From positions 186,001 to 250,000 of the forward strand of contig NZ_JAIVMC010000006.1 of assembly GCF_020177265.1 (NCBI RefSeq): a DNA stretch of 64,000 bases, given 5' to 3'. Origin of the DNA: Pseudooceanicola marinus. GTDB lineage: Bacteria > Pseudomonadota > Alphaproteobacteria > Rhodobacterales > Rhodobacteraceae. The notes beneath the pieces were generated by a model. It had not been told where the DNA came from, did not search any database, and worked only from the letters and a program-made list of their open reading frames with translations. Shown here piece by piece: positions 18,316 to 26,451 of the stretch. Position numbers and translations under genes: made by a program. Positions within the stretch are counted from its first letter, which is position 1. Each line of letters opens with the position of its first letter.

Positions 18316-18756
18316 ATGGCAGCCAGGATCCAGATCATCAACGGCCCCAACCTGAACCTGCTGGGCAAGCGCCAGCCGGAGATCTACGGCCACGAAACGC
18401 TGGACGACGTGGCCGCCGACTGCACTGCGCTGGCGGCCGATCTCGAGCTGGAGCTGCAGTTCTACCAGTCCAACCACGAGGGCGGGATCATCGACTGCAT
18501 CCACGCCGCACGTGAGACCTGCGCGGGCATCGTCATCAACCCCGGCGCCTACACCCATACCTCGGTGGCGATACTCGACGCACTGAACGCCTTTGAGGGC
18601 GTCGTGATCGAATGTCATATCTCTAACGTGCACAAGCGCGAAAGCTTCCGCCATCACTCCTACGTCTCGCTGCGCGCGGACGGGGTGATCGCGGGCTTCG
18701 GCACCGAGGGCTACCAGCTGGCACTGCGCCGCATGGCGACCCTCGTCACGGGCTGA
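18316..18756 (+). CDS. aroQ: 3-dehydroquinate dehydratase, type II
   Basis: Converts 3-dehydroquinate to 3-dehydroshikimate in the shikimate pathway. I start it at ATG 18316, eight bases after GAGGAG, giving 146 residues, the family norm; an in-frame GTG at 18307 overlaps the ribosome site. All active-site blocks are present: [33 protein letters not shown] and ECHISN. It stands alone. The 285 bp before it hold an inverted repeat CGTAAA-N9-TTTACG (18194-18214) but no clear promoter. Confidence 0.96.
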   Translation: MAARIQIINGPNLNLLGKRQPEIYGHETLDDVAADCTALAADLELELQFYQSNHEGGIIDCIHAARETCAGIVINPGAYTHTSVAILDALNAFEGVVIECHISNVHKRESFRHHSYVSLRADGVIAGFGTEGYQLALRRMATLVTG

Positions 18757-18785
18757 TCCCGCCCGATCGACGTCATGTCAGGGCA

Positions 18786-19700
18786 CTAGTTCCCGGAGCG
18801 GAAGACCCGGGTGGTGGAGAACATGGCCTCCAGCTCGTCCAGGCGTTCGCGGCTTTCGTCCCAGCGTTTCGCCTGCACCTCGGCGATCAGCGCCTCCACC
18901 ACGGTCATGATGGCGACGGTGCTGTCCCAGTTCGACGGCGCCTCGACCTCCAGGTGGAAGACGTGGCGCGCCACGCGGGCCACGGGCGAGCCCCACTGGT
19001 CGGTGAACAGCACGATGGTCGCGCCCCGCTCGGCGGCCAGTTCCGCCAGGCGCAGCAGGTCCTTTTCATAGCGTCGGATGTCGAACAGCACGAGGACCGA
19101 GGCCGGCCCCATGTCGAGAAGATAGTGCGGCCAGACATTGGGCGCCTGATCCAGCAGGGTCATGCCCGTCCGGATGATCTGCATGTGGTTGTGGAAATAG
19201 CTGGCCGTGGCGCCGGTGATCCGCCCGCCCAGGAAGTAGGCGGGGCGGTTGCTGTCCGCCAGTAGCGCCGCCACCGCATCGAAGGTCGCCGTATCCACCC
19301 GGTCGAGGGAGCGTGTCAGGTTGCCGATCACCGCATCCGCGAAACGGTGCAGAACATGGCCATCGCCACCACGCGCATCGCGTTTCAGCGCCGGCGCCTT
19401 GATCCGGTCCGCCACCTCGTCGCGCAGGGCGTTCTGCATCTCGGGGAAGCCCTCGAACCCCAGCTTCCGCGCCATGCGGATGACCGTGGGGGTGGAGACA
19501 CAGGCGAGGTCCGCGAGCTTCGTCACAGACTGCATGCCGGCCATGGGGTAGTCCTTCAGGATCACCTCGCCCACGCGTTTCTCGGCGGCGGTCAGGCGGG
19601 TGTCTTCGGCCTCGATCCGGGCGCGGACGGCCCCTGCGGGGTCCTCTGCCCGCGTGATCGCCGGATCCTGCCCGACTGCGTCCGCCTCTGCCTTCGTCAC
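18786..19700 (-). CDS. MurR/RpiR-family transcriptional regulator
   Basis: A 304-residue regulator starting at GTG 19700. Residues about 30-105 hold the HTH_6 domain (VTKLADLACVSTPTVIRMARKLGF). The rest is a SIS sugar-phosphate-type domain with SNRPAYFLGGRITG and an internal VLFDIRRYEKDLL. It is divergent from the catabolic cluster, with 105 bp between the starts, and is the obvious local regulator. Two TGTA-N8-TACA sites in that gap are its likely operators. In Roseobacters, RpiR proteins often control use of nitrogen- or sulfur-containing compounds, so a sugar ligand need not be assumed. Confidence 0.92.
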   Translation of the reverse strand: MTKAEADAVGQDPAITRAEDPAGAVRARIEAEDTRLTAAEKRVGEVILKDYPMAGMQSVTKLADLACVSTPTVIRMARKLGFEGFPEMQNALRDEVADRIKAPALKRDARGGDGHVLHRFADAVIGNLTRSLDRVDTATFDAVAALLADSNRPAYFLGGRITGATASYFHNHMQIIRTGMTLLDQAPNVWPHYLLDMGPASVLVLFDIRRYEKDLLRLAELAAERGATIVLFTDQWGSPVARVARHVFHLEVEAPSNWDSTVAIMTVVEALIAEVQAKRWDESRERLDELEAMFSTTRVFRSGN

Positions 19701-19715
19701 TGCCTGGCCCTTCGC

Positions 19716-19761
19716 TGTAGCAATATGTACAAGCTAAGGGCGACCTGTAGTCATGTCTACA
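19716..19761. promoter_or_regulatory. Twin TGTA-N8-TACA operators between rpiR-type gene and catabolic cluster
   Basis: TGTA at 19716-19719 pairs with TACA at 19728-19731, and TGTA at 19746-19749 pairs with TACA at 19758-19761. Each has an 8-base spacer. The second is the better palindrome (CTGTAG-tcatgt-CTACAG, 19745-19762). The centres are exactly 30 bp apart, about three helical turns, so two dimers would bind on the same face. The half site resembles that of HexR, an RpiR-family repressor (TGTA...TACA). They lie 16-105 bp from the regulator start and just upstream of a possible -35 box. Confidence 0.65.
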
Positions 19762-19769
19762 GAAATGAA

Positions 19770-19798
19770 TTGACACCTGGGCCCGGGGCCGGTTTCTC
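19770..19798 (+). promoter_or_regulatory. Possible promoter of the catabolic cluster
   Basis: A perfect -35 hexamer TTGACA (19770-19775) is followed after 17 bases by a weak -10 TTTCTC (19793-19798). It begins 8 bp after the second operator. Transcription would start near 19805, leaving almost no leader before ATG 19806, so either the message is leaderless or the true start codon is further in. Confidence 0.35.
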
Positions 19799-19805
19799 TG
19801 CCCCC

Positions 19806-20621
19806 ATGGTGGGCAATGACTCTCAGATTCTGGCACCCGGCGAGCGACCTGCCGTCGAGGTGATCCATCCCGGCGGCACCGGCCCTGTGGTGCTGTCCTG
19901 CGAACACGCCAGCGCGGCGATCCCGGCGGCCCTTGACGGGCTGGGCCTGGCAGAGGCCGACCGGCTGAGCCACGCCGTCTGGGACCCGGGCGCCCTGGCC
20001 CTGGCCGTGGCGATCTCCGAACGGATGGGCGCGCCCCTGGTGGCGTCCCGCGTGTCACGGCTGGTCTACGACTGCAATCGCCCGCCGTCGTCTCCCGGCG
20101 CGATGCCGGAACGATCCGAGGTGGTCGAGGTGCCCGGCAACGTCGGACTGAACGACGAACAGCGCGCCGCCCGGGTGCGCGAGATCTACCGTCCCTTCCA
20201 GGCGGCCCTGTCGGGCGTGCTGGACCGCCACGGCGGCGCCCTGGTGACGGTGCATTCCTTCACGCCGCTGTGGCACGGCGAGCCGCGTGCGACCGAGGTC
20301 GGCCTGCTGCACGACAGCGACGACCGGCTGGCGCTGGCAATGATGGACAACTGGACCGGCCCCCTGAAGGCCGAGCTTAACGCCCCCTATTCCGCCACCG
20401 ACGGCGTCACCCACACCCTGCGCGAACATGCCGTGTCGCGGGGCCGGCTGAACGTGATGATCGAGGTGCGCAACGACCTGCTGGCCGATGCCGAGAAGGT
20501 CTCGCAGGCCGCCGAACAGCTCTGCGGCGCGCTGAGCCTGTCGCTGGCCGCCCTGGCGACCGAGGGCGAGGAGGGCTGTGCGCCCGCCGCCGCCGCGCTC
20601 CCCACGGGGGAGGGCGCATGA
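19806..20621 (+). CDS. N-formylglutamate amidohydrolase family protein
   Basis: A 271-residue hydrolase of the N-formylglutamate amidohydrolase (HutG/FGase) family, a zinc-dependent peptidase-like fold. Family blocks are VVLSCEHAS near residue 27, SRLVYDCNRPP, and VTVHSFTPLWHG. ATG 19806 has no good ribosome site; GTG 19858 is a possible alternative start just before the first conserved strand. No histidine-degradation genes are present. It is the first gene of the TRAP/ligase/dehydrogenase cluster and overlaps the next gene by 4 bp, so I infer it hydrolyses a glutamyl amide or formyl amide intermediate of that pathway. Confidence 0.85.
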   Translation: MVGNDSQILAPGERPAVEVIHPGGTGPVVLSCEHASAAIPAALDGLGLAEADRLSHAVWDPGALALAVAISERMGAPLVASRVSRLVYDCNRPPSSPGAMPERSEVVEVPGNVGLNDEQRAARVREIYRPFQAALSGVLDRHGGALVTVHSFTPLWHGEPRATEVGLLHDSDDRLALAMMDNWTGPLKAELNAPYSATDGVTHTLREHAVSRGRLNVMIEVRNDLLADAEKVSQAAEQLCGALSLSLAALATEGEEGCAPAAAALPTGEGA

Positions 20622-21211
20622 GGCTGATGCGCGGCTACATCCGCTGGATCGACGGGATGAACTGGCTGATCGGCCGGATCACCATGTTCGGTCTCTTCAT
20701 CCTGATGGGCATCCTGCTGTGGTCTTCGGTCTCGAAGACCTTCCTGCTGCCCTCGCTCTGGACGCTGGAACTGGCCCAGTTCGTCATGGTGGCCTATTAC
20801 ATCCTGGGCGGGCCCTACTCGATCCAGCTGGGATCGAACGTGCGCATGGACCTGATCTATGCCGAGCTGAACGACCGCAAGAAGGCCTGGCTGGATGCCT
20901 TCACCGTCTTCTTCCTGCTCTTCTACCTCGGCGTGATGATCTACGGCGGCCTGGCCTCGCTGGCCTATTCGCTTGGCAATTTCATGGGCGGTCCCCTGCC
21001 CTTCTTTGGGCGCCTGATCGGGGCCTTCTTCACCGGCGGCCCGGCCGCGGCGGGTGAGGTCATGGGCTATATCGAGACCTCGCGGTCGTCCTGGGGGCCC
21101 GTCATGTGGCCCATCAAGCTGATCACCTGCATCGGCCTGTTCCTGATGCTGCTTCAGGTGCTCTCCGAATTCTTCAAGGACCTGCTGCGTCTGCGCGGGG
21201 AAGAGATCTGA
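20618..21211 (+). CDS. dctQ: TRAP transporter small permease (DctQ)
   Basis: Small membrane subunit of a tripartite ATP-independent periplasmic transporter, 197 residues with four membrane segments. ELAQFVMVAYYILGGPYSI is the conserved DctQ region. The protein has an insertion between the third and fourth segments (about residues 115-160) compared with typical 160-180 residue members. It overlaps the preceding hydrolase and following large permease genes (ATGA and TGATG overlaps), so all three are coupled. Confidence 0.93.
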   Translation: MRLMRGYIRWIDGMNWLIGRITMFGLFILMGILLWSSVSKTFLLPSLWTLELAQFVMVAYYILGGPYSIQLGSNVRMDLIYAELNDRKKAWLDAFTVFFLLFYLGVMIYGGLASLAYSLGNFMGGPLPFFGRLIGAFFTGGPAAAGEVMGYIETSRSSWGPVMWPIKLITCIGLFLMLLQVLSEFFKDLLRLRGEEI

Positions 21212-22536
21212 TGTCCTATGAACTGATCGCCCTGCTGATGTTCAGCACCATGATGCTGATGCTGCTGACCGGTCAGCGGGTCTTCGGCGCCATCGGCTTT
21301 GTCGCCGTGGTCGCGGCGCTGCTGCTCTGGGGGGACCGGGGCGGCTACGACATCGGGTATTCGGCCCTTATCAAGCTGATGAACTGGTATCCGATGCTGA
21401 CGCTGCCGATGTTCGTCTTCATGGGCTACGTGCTGTCGGAATCGAAGATCGCCGACGACCTCTATCGCATGTTCCACGTCTGGATGGGTGGCGTGAAGGG
21501 CGGGCTGGCCATCGGCACCATCGGGCTGATGGTGCTGGTCTCGGCGATGAACGGCCTTTCCGTCGCAGGCATGGCCATCGGCTCCACCATCGCCCTGCCC
21601 GAGCTGCTGAAACGCGGATACGACAAGAAGATGGTGACAGGGGTGATCCAGGCAGGCTCGTCCCTGGGCATCCTGGTGCCGCCCTCGGTGGTGCTGGTGC
21701 TTTACGCCATGATCGCGCGGCAGCCCGTGGGCCAGCTGTGGCTGGCGGGCATCTTGCCGGGGCTGATGATGGCCGCGCTCTTCATCCTCTACATCGTGCT
21801 GCGCTGCCGGGCGAACCCGGCGCTTGGCCCCGCCCTGCCGGCCGAGGAACGCGCCCAGGTCAGCCGCTCGGAAAAGCTGCGCCTGCTACGCGCGGGGCTG
21901 CTGCCGGTGGCGATCTTCGCGGTGATGATGGTGCCCTTCGTGAAGGGCTGGACCTCGCTGGTCGAAGCCTCGGCCATCGGCGCCATCGCGGCCTTCCTGG
22001 CCGCCCTCCTGAAGGGCCGGATGTCCTGGAAAGTCTTTGAAACCGCCACCCGCAACACCCTGGGCATCTCCTGCATGTTCATGTGGATCATCCTGGCGGC
22101 CCTGGCCTTCGGCGCGGTCTTCGATGGGCTGGGCGCGGTGAAGGCGATCAGCTTCCTGTTCACCGAACAGCTGGGCCTGAGCCCCTGGATGATCCTCATC
22201 CTGATGCAGCTGAGCTTCCTGGTGATGGGCAGCTTCCTCGATGACACGGCGATGCTGGTCATCGTGGCGCCCCTCTACGTGCCGCTGGTCGGCGAGCTGG
22301 GCTTCGACCTGGTGTGGTACGGTGTCCTCTACACCATCACCTGCCAGATCGCCTACATGACCCCGCCCTTCGGCTATAACCTGTTCCTGATGCGCGCCAT
22401 GGCGCCGCCGGAGATCACGCTGAAGGACATCTACGGCTCCATCGCGCCCTTCGTGACGGTGATGGTGATCGCCCTGGCCATCGTCATGGCCTTCCCGTCC
22501 ATCGCGACATGGCTGCCGAATTATGTCTACCAATAA
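21211..22536 (+). CDS. dctM: TRAP transporter large permease (DctM)
   Basis: Main transport subunit, 441 residues with about twelve membrane segments. Translation from ATG 21211 overlaps the small-permease stop by one base. Typical DctM blocks include MPMFVFMG-like LTLPMFVFMGYVLS, GVIQAGSSLGILVPPSVVLVLYA and MTPPFGYNLFLM. It couples uptake to an ion gradient and works with the binding protein encoded 57 bp downstream. Organic anions are usual TRAP substrates; members for amines and amino-alcohol derivatives are also plausible. Confidence 0.94.
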   Translation: MSYELIALLMFSTMMLMLLTGQRVFGAIGFVAVVAALLLWGDRGGYDIGYSALIKLMNWYPMLTLPMFVFMGYVLSESKIADDLYRMFHVWMGGVKGGLAIGTIGLMVLVSAMNGLSVAGMAIGSTIALPELLKRGYDKKMVTGVIQAGSSLGILVPPSVVLVLYAMIARQPVGQLWLAGILPGLMMAALFILYIVLRCRANPALGPALPAEERAQVSRSEKLRLLRAGLLPVAIFAVMMVPFVKGWTSLVEASAIGAIAAFLAALLKGRMSWKVFETATRNTLGISCMFMWIILAALAFGAVFDGLGAVKAISFLFTEQLGLSPWMILILMQLSFLVMGSFLDDTAMLVIVAPLYVPLVGELGFDLVWYGVLYTITCQIAYMTPPFGYNLFLMRAMAPPEITLKDIYGSIAPFVTVMVIALAIVMAFPSIATWLPNYVYQ

Positions 22537-22593
22537 CCACCAGACCCCGCGCCCAAGCGGGGCATCCGCAAACCCCAAAGGGAGTACCCGAAA

Positions 22594-23631
22594 ATGACCA
22601 ACAGACGTTCCTTCCTGCGCGGCGCCGCAATGGCCGCCCCCGCAGCCCTGGCCGCGCCTTCTGTCCTGCGTGCCCAGGAAGCCATCAAGTGGCGGTTTCA
22701 GACCTACGCCGGTTCGGCCCTGGGTCAGGAAGTGACCAAGCCCGCCATCGACGCGATCAATGCCGCCGCCCAGGGCGAGCTGGAGATCGAGCTCTACTAC
22801 GCCGACCAGATCGTCCCCACGGGCGAGCTGTTCCAGGCGCTGCAGCGCGGCACCATCGACGGCGTCCACTCGGACGACGACTCCATGGCCTCGCCCACGC
22901 CGCTGCGCCAGTTCGGCGGCTACTTCCCGCTGGCCACCAAGCACGCGCTGGACGTGCCTGTTCTGTTCCACCAGTACGGCCTGGCCGAGATCTGGGAAGA
23001 GGAATACGCCAAGGTCGGCGTGAAGTGGCTGTCGGCCGCGGGCCAGGACCCGTGCAACTTCAACACCAAGAAGGAAATCACCTCGCTGGCGGACCTGGAG
23101 GGGCTGCGCCTCTACACCTTCCCGACCGCGGGTGAGTTCCTCAGCCAGTTCGGCGTCGTGCCGATGAACATCCCCTACGAGGATGCGCAGGTCGCCGTGC
23201 AGACCGGCGAGCTGGACGGCATGGCCTGGTCGGGCATCACCGAAGACTACACCGTCGGCTGGGCCGACGTGACCGACTACTTCCTGACCAACAACATCTC
23301 GGGCGCCTGGATCGGGTCGTTCTTCGTCAACCAGCAACGCTGGGCCGACCTGCCCGACCATCTGAAGACCATCGTGTCCTCGGCGATCGAGGCCAGCCAC
23401 ACCTACCGCAACCAGTGGTACTGGGGCGGCGAGGCGCGTCTGCGCGCCCAGGGCGACAAGCTGCAGCTTCGTTCGATCCCGCAGGAAGAGTGGAAAGTGG
23501 TCGAAGAGGCCGCCGTCACCTTCTGGGACGAAATGGCCGAGCAGGGCGAAGTGGCCGCCAAGCTGGTGCAGATCTTCCGCGACTACAACGACGTGACCTC
23601 GAAGGCAGGCCCGCCGTACACCTTCGGCTGA
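22594..23631 (+). CDS. dctP: TRAP transporter substrate-binding protein (DctP)
   Basis: Periplasmic binding protein, 345 residues. The N terminus is a twin-arginine signal (NRRSFLRGA, then an alanine stretch, cut after LRA), as often in Roseobacter TRAP proteins. The mature part begins QEAIKWRFQTYAG. The ligand-contact Arg conserved in DctP proteins is in GLRLYTFP-like LEGLRLYTF. A GC-rich hairpin (23656-23677) follows, which may set higher protein levels for this gene than for downstream genes. The exact ligand cannot be read from sequence. Confidence 0.93.
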   Translation: MTNRRSFLRGAAMAAPAALAAPSVLRAQEAIKWRFQTYAGSALGQEVTKPAIDAINAAAQGELEIELYYADQIVPTGELFQALQRGTIDGVHSDDDSMASPTPLRQFGGYFPLATKHALDVPVLFHQYGLAEIWEEEYAKVGVKWLSAAGQDPCNFNTKKEITSLADLEGLRLYTFPTAGEFLSQFGVVPMNIPYEDAQVAVQTGELDGMAWSGITEDYTVGWADVTDYFLTNNISGAWIGSFFVNQQRWADLPDHLKTIVSSAIEASHTYRNQWYWGGEARLRAQGDKLQLRSIPQEEWKVVEEAAVTFWDEMAEQGEVAAKLVQIFRDYNDVTSKAGPPYTFG

Positions 23632-23655
23632 TCGCCGCACCGGAACGAGACAACG

Positions 23656-23677
23656 GGGCGGCCTTTCGGGGCCGCCC
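23656..23677 (+). terminator. Hairpin between dctP and glutamine-synthetase-like gene
   Basis: GGGCGGCC (23656-23663) and GGCCGCCC (23670-23677) form a perfect 8-bp stem with a 6-base loop and no U run. It probably stabilises the upstream mRNA or attenuates transcription into the enzyme genes instead of terminating it. Confidence 0.45.
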
Positions 23678-23701
23678 TCCGCAGGTCAGGAGGAATGAGA
23701 C

Positions 23702-25063
23702 ATGGGCGCGCTGACGTTCGACAAACTGAAGGAACAGGTGGCCGCGGGCGAGATCGACACGGTCCTGGCCTGTATCGTGGACATGCAGGGCCGCCTGATG
23801 GGCAAACGCTTTCACGCGGCGCATTTCGTCGACAGCGCCTGGGAGGAAAGCCATTGCTGCAACTACCTGCTGGCCACTGACCTTGAGATGTACACGGTCG
23901 AGGGCTACGCCGCGACCAGCTGGGCCGGCGGCTACGGCGACTACGTGATGCGCCCCGACCTGTCGACGCTGCGCCCCGCCCCCTGGCTGGAGGGCACGGC
24001 GATCGTGCTCTGCGACGTGCTGGACCATCACCACCACGCCCCCGTCCCCCACAGCCCCCGCGCCATGCTGCAATCCCAGGTGAAGCGACTGCAGGCCATG
24101 GGCTATACCGCCAAGATGGCGACGGAACTGGAATTCTTCCTGTTCGAGAAGAGCTTCGACGAGATCCGCAAGTCGGGCTTCAAGGATCTCGACACGCTGA
24201 CCCCCTACAACGAGGACTACGCCCTGCAACTGTCGTTGCGCGACGAGGTCGTCCTGCGCCCGGTGCGCAACGCCCTCTACGCCATGGGCGTACCGGTGGA
24301 ATGCACCAAGGGCGAGGCCGAGGTGGGCCAGGAAGAGCTGAACATCAAGTATGACGAGGCCATCCTGGCCGCCGACTATCACGTGCTGGGCAAGCATGTG
24401 GTGAAGGACGTCGCACTGATGAAGGGCCACGCCGCCAGCTTCATCCCCAAGTGGCACCGCGACAAGGTCGGCAGCTCCGCCCACGTGCACCAGTCGCTGT
24501 GGGAGGGCAACGACAGCGCCTTCTACGACCCCGAGGACAGCCTCGGCATGTCCGCCCTGATGAAGAGCTACTGCGCCGGCATCATCAAGTATGCGCCAGA
24601 CTACACCTTCTTCCTGGCGCAGAACATCAACAGCTACAAACGCTTCCAGGCGGGCAGCTTTGCCCCCACCAAGGCCGTGTGGTCGGTGGACAACCGTACC
24701 GCGGGCTTCCGCCTGTGCGGCGCCGGGTCCAAGGCGGTGCGGATGGAATGCCGCATCCCCGGCTCGGACGTGAACCCCTACCTGGCCATGGCCGTACAGC
24801 TGGCTGCGGGCATCAAGGGCATCGAAGAGGGGCTGGAGCTGTCGCCCCCCGCCGATGGCGACGTCTACGAACAGGGCAGCGTGACCGAGATTCCCTCGAC
24901 CCTGCGCGCGGCGCGCGAGACCCTGGCAAATTCGGCCTTCCTGCGCGAGGCCTTCGGCGACGAGGTGATCGACCATTACACCCGCGCCGCAGACTGGGAG
25001 CAGGAGGCCTTCGACGCGGTCGTGACCGACTGGGAAATTCAACGCGGATTCGAAAGAGCGTAA
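23702..25063 (+). CDS. Glutamine-synthetase-like gamma-glutamyl-amine ligase (PuuA type)
   Basis: A 453-residue member of the glutamine synthetase fold, closest in layout to gamma-glutamylputrescine synthetase and other gamma-glutamyl-amide synthetases. Active-site blocks are ATELEFFLFE (metal-binding Glu), GSSAHVHQSLW (nucleotide/metal His), KRFQAGSFAPTKAVWSVDNR and MECRIPGSDVNPY (substrate Arg). It should join glutamate to an amine using ATP. It lies between the TRAP genes and an aldehyde dehydrogenase 2 bp downstream, so its amine substrate is probably imported by the transporter. True nitrogen-assimilating GlnA is less likely in this setting. GmaS of the methylamine pathway is an alternative, but no other N-methylglutamate genes are here. 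Confidence 0.9.
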   Translation: MGALTFDKLKEQVAAGEIDTVLACIVDMQGRLMGKRFHAAHFVDSAWEESHCCNYLLATDLEMYTVEGYAATSWAGGYGDYVMRPDLSTLRPAPWLEGTAIVLCDVLDHHHHAPVPHSPRAMLQSQVKRLQAMGYTAKMATELEFFLFEKSFDEIRKSGFKDLDTLTPYNEDYALQLSLRDEVVLRPVRNALYAMGVPVECTKGEAEVGQEELNIKYDEAILAADYHVLGKHVVKDVALMKGHAASFIPKWHRDKVGSSAHVHQSLWEGNDSAFYDPEDSLGMSALMKSYCAGIIKYAPDYTFFLAQNINSYKRFQAGSFAPTKAVWSVDNRTAGFRLCGAGSKAVRMECRIPGSDVNPYLAMAVQLAAGIKGIEEGLELSPPADGDVYEQGSVTEIPSTLRAARETLANSAFLREAFGDEVIDHYTRAADWEQEAFDAVVTDWEIQRGFERA

Positions 25064-25065
25064 CT

Positions 25066-26439
25066 ATGAGCAAAGTGGATCTGATCTCTCCCATCGACGG
25101 GTCGGTGTACCTGTCGCGGGACTACCTGACCGAGGCCGAGGCGCGCGACGTCGTGGCCCGCGCCCGCGCGGCGCAGCCCGCATGGGCGGCGCGAACGATT
25201 GCCGACCGCGTGGCGCTGGTGCGCAAGGCGGTGGCGATCATCGGCGAACAGACCGACCGCATGGCGCAGGAACTGGCCCACCAGATGGGCCGCCCCGTGC
25301 GCTTCGGCGGTGAATTCGGCGGTTTCAACGAACGTGCCAGCTACATGGCCGACATCGCCGAAGAGGCTCTGGCGCCGATGGTGATCGAGGACAGCGACAC
25401 CGCAACCCGCAAGATCACCCGCGAACCCCAGGGCGTCGTCTACGTCATCGCCCCCTGGAACTACCCCTACATGACCGCGATCAACACCGTGGCCCCCGCC
25501 CTGATCGCCGGCAACACCGTGGTGCTAAAACACGCCGCCCAGACCCTGAAGGTGGGTGAACACCTGGCCGAGGCGCTGCATGCCGCGGGCGTCCCCGAGG
25601 ACGTGTTCCAGAACGTCGTCTTCAGCCATGAGGTCAGCTCGGCTCTGCTGGCCGACCGCGCCTTCGATTTCGTCAACTTCACCGGATCGGTCGCAGGTGG
25701 CCGCGCCGTGGAACGCGACGCGGCTGGCACCTTCGTGCCGGTGGCGACCGAGCTGGGCGGCAAGGACCCGGGCTATGTCCGGGCTGACGCCGATCTGGAC
25801 GCCGCCGTCGACGGGCTGATGGATGGCGCCATGTTCAACTCCGGCCAGTGCTGCTGCGGGATCGAACGGATCTACGTGCACGAAAGCCTTTACGACGCCT
25901 TCGTCGAAAAGGCCGTGGCCTGGGTGAAGGGCCAGACGCTCGGCAACCCGCTGGCCGAGGACAGCACCGTCGGCCCGATGGCCAACGTGCGCTTCGCCGC
26001 CACGGTGCGGGCCCAGATCGAGGATGCCGTGGCCAATGGCGCCACCGCCCTGATCGACACGATGGAGGCCGATGACGGCGGCGCCTACCTGACGCCGCAG
26101 ATCCTGACCGGCGTGACCCACGACATGGAGGTCATGCGCGAGGAAAGCTTCGGCCCCGTGGTCGGCATCATGCCTGTGAAGAACGACGAAGAGGCCATCG
26201 CGCTGATGAACGACTGCCAGTACGGGCTGACCGCGGCTGTCTTCACCAAGGACGTGGAGGCGATGAACGCCATCGCGCCGCGCCTGGAGACCGGCACGGT
26301 CTTCATGAACCGCTGCGATTACCTCGATCCGGCGCTGTGCTGGACGGGGTGCAAGAACACCGGCCACGGCGCGGGCCTGTCGGTCCTGGGCTACCACGCC
26401 CTGACCCGTCCCAAGTCGCACCACTACCGCAAAGCCTGA
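25066..26439 (+). CDS. NAD(P)-dependent aldehyde dehydrogenase
   Basis: A 457-residue aldehyde dehydrogenase. ATG 25066 lies two bases after the ligase stop. Cofactor and active-site motifs are APWNYPY (oxyanion Asn), FTGSVAGG, ELGGKDPGYV (general base Glu) and NSGQCCCGIERIYV with the catalytic Cys. ESFGPVVG is the distal conserved block. In the cluster it would oxidise the aldehyde made by the iron alcohol dehydrogenase encoded next. It is shorter than the 475-500 residues of many family members. Confidence 0.93.
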   Translation: MSKVDLISPIDGSVYLSRDYLTEAEARDVVARARAAQPAWAARTIADRVALVRKAVAIIGEQTDRMAQELAHQMGRPVRFGGEFGGFNERASYMADIAEEALAPMVIEDSDTATRKITREPQGVVYVIAPWNYPYMTAINTVAPALIAGNTVVLKHAAQTLKVGEHLAEALHAAGVPEDVFQNVVFSHEVSSALLADRAFDFVNFTGSVAGGRAVERDAAGTFVPVATELGGKDPGYVRADADLDAAVDGLMDGAMFNSGQCCCGIERIYVHESLYDAFVEKAVAWVKGQTLGNPLAEDSTVGPMANVRFAATVRAQIEDAVANGATALIDTMEADDGGAYLTPQILTGVTHDMEVMREESFGPVVGIMPVKNDEEAIALMNDCQYGLTAAVFTKDVEAMNAIAPRLETGTVFMNRCDYLDPALCWTGCKNTGHGAGLSVLGYHALTRPKSHHYRKA

Positions 26440-26451
26440 GGAACCCCTGCC

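Noticed and set aside
23702..25063. Methylamine gamma-glutamylation (GmaS) pathway
   Set aside because: The N-methylglutamate synthase and dehydrogenase genes are missing, while alcohol and aldehyde dehydrogenases are present.
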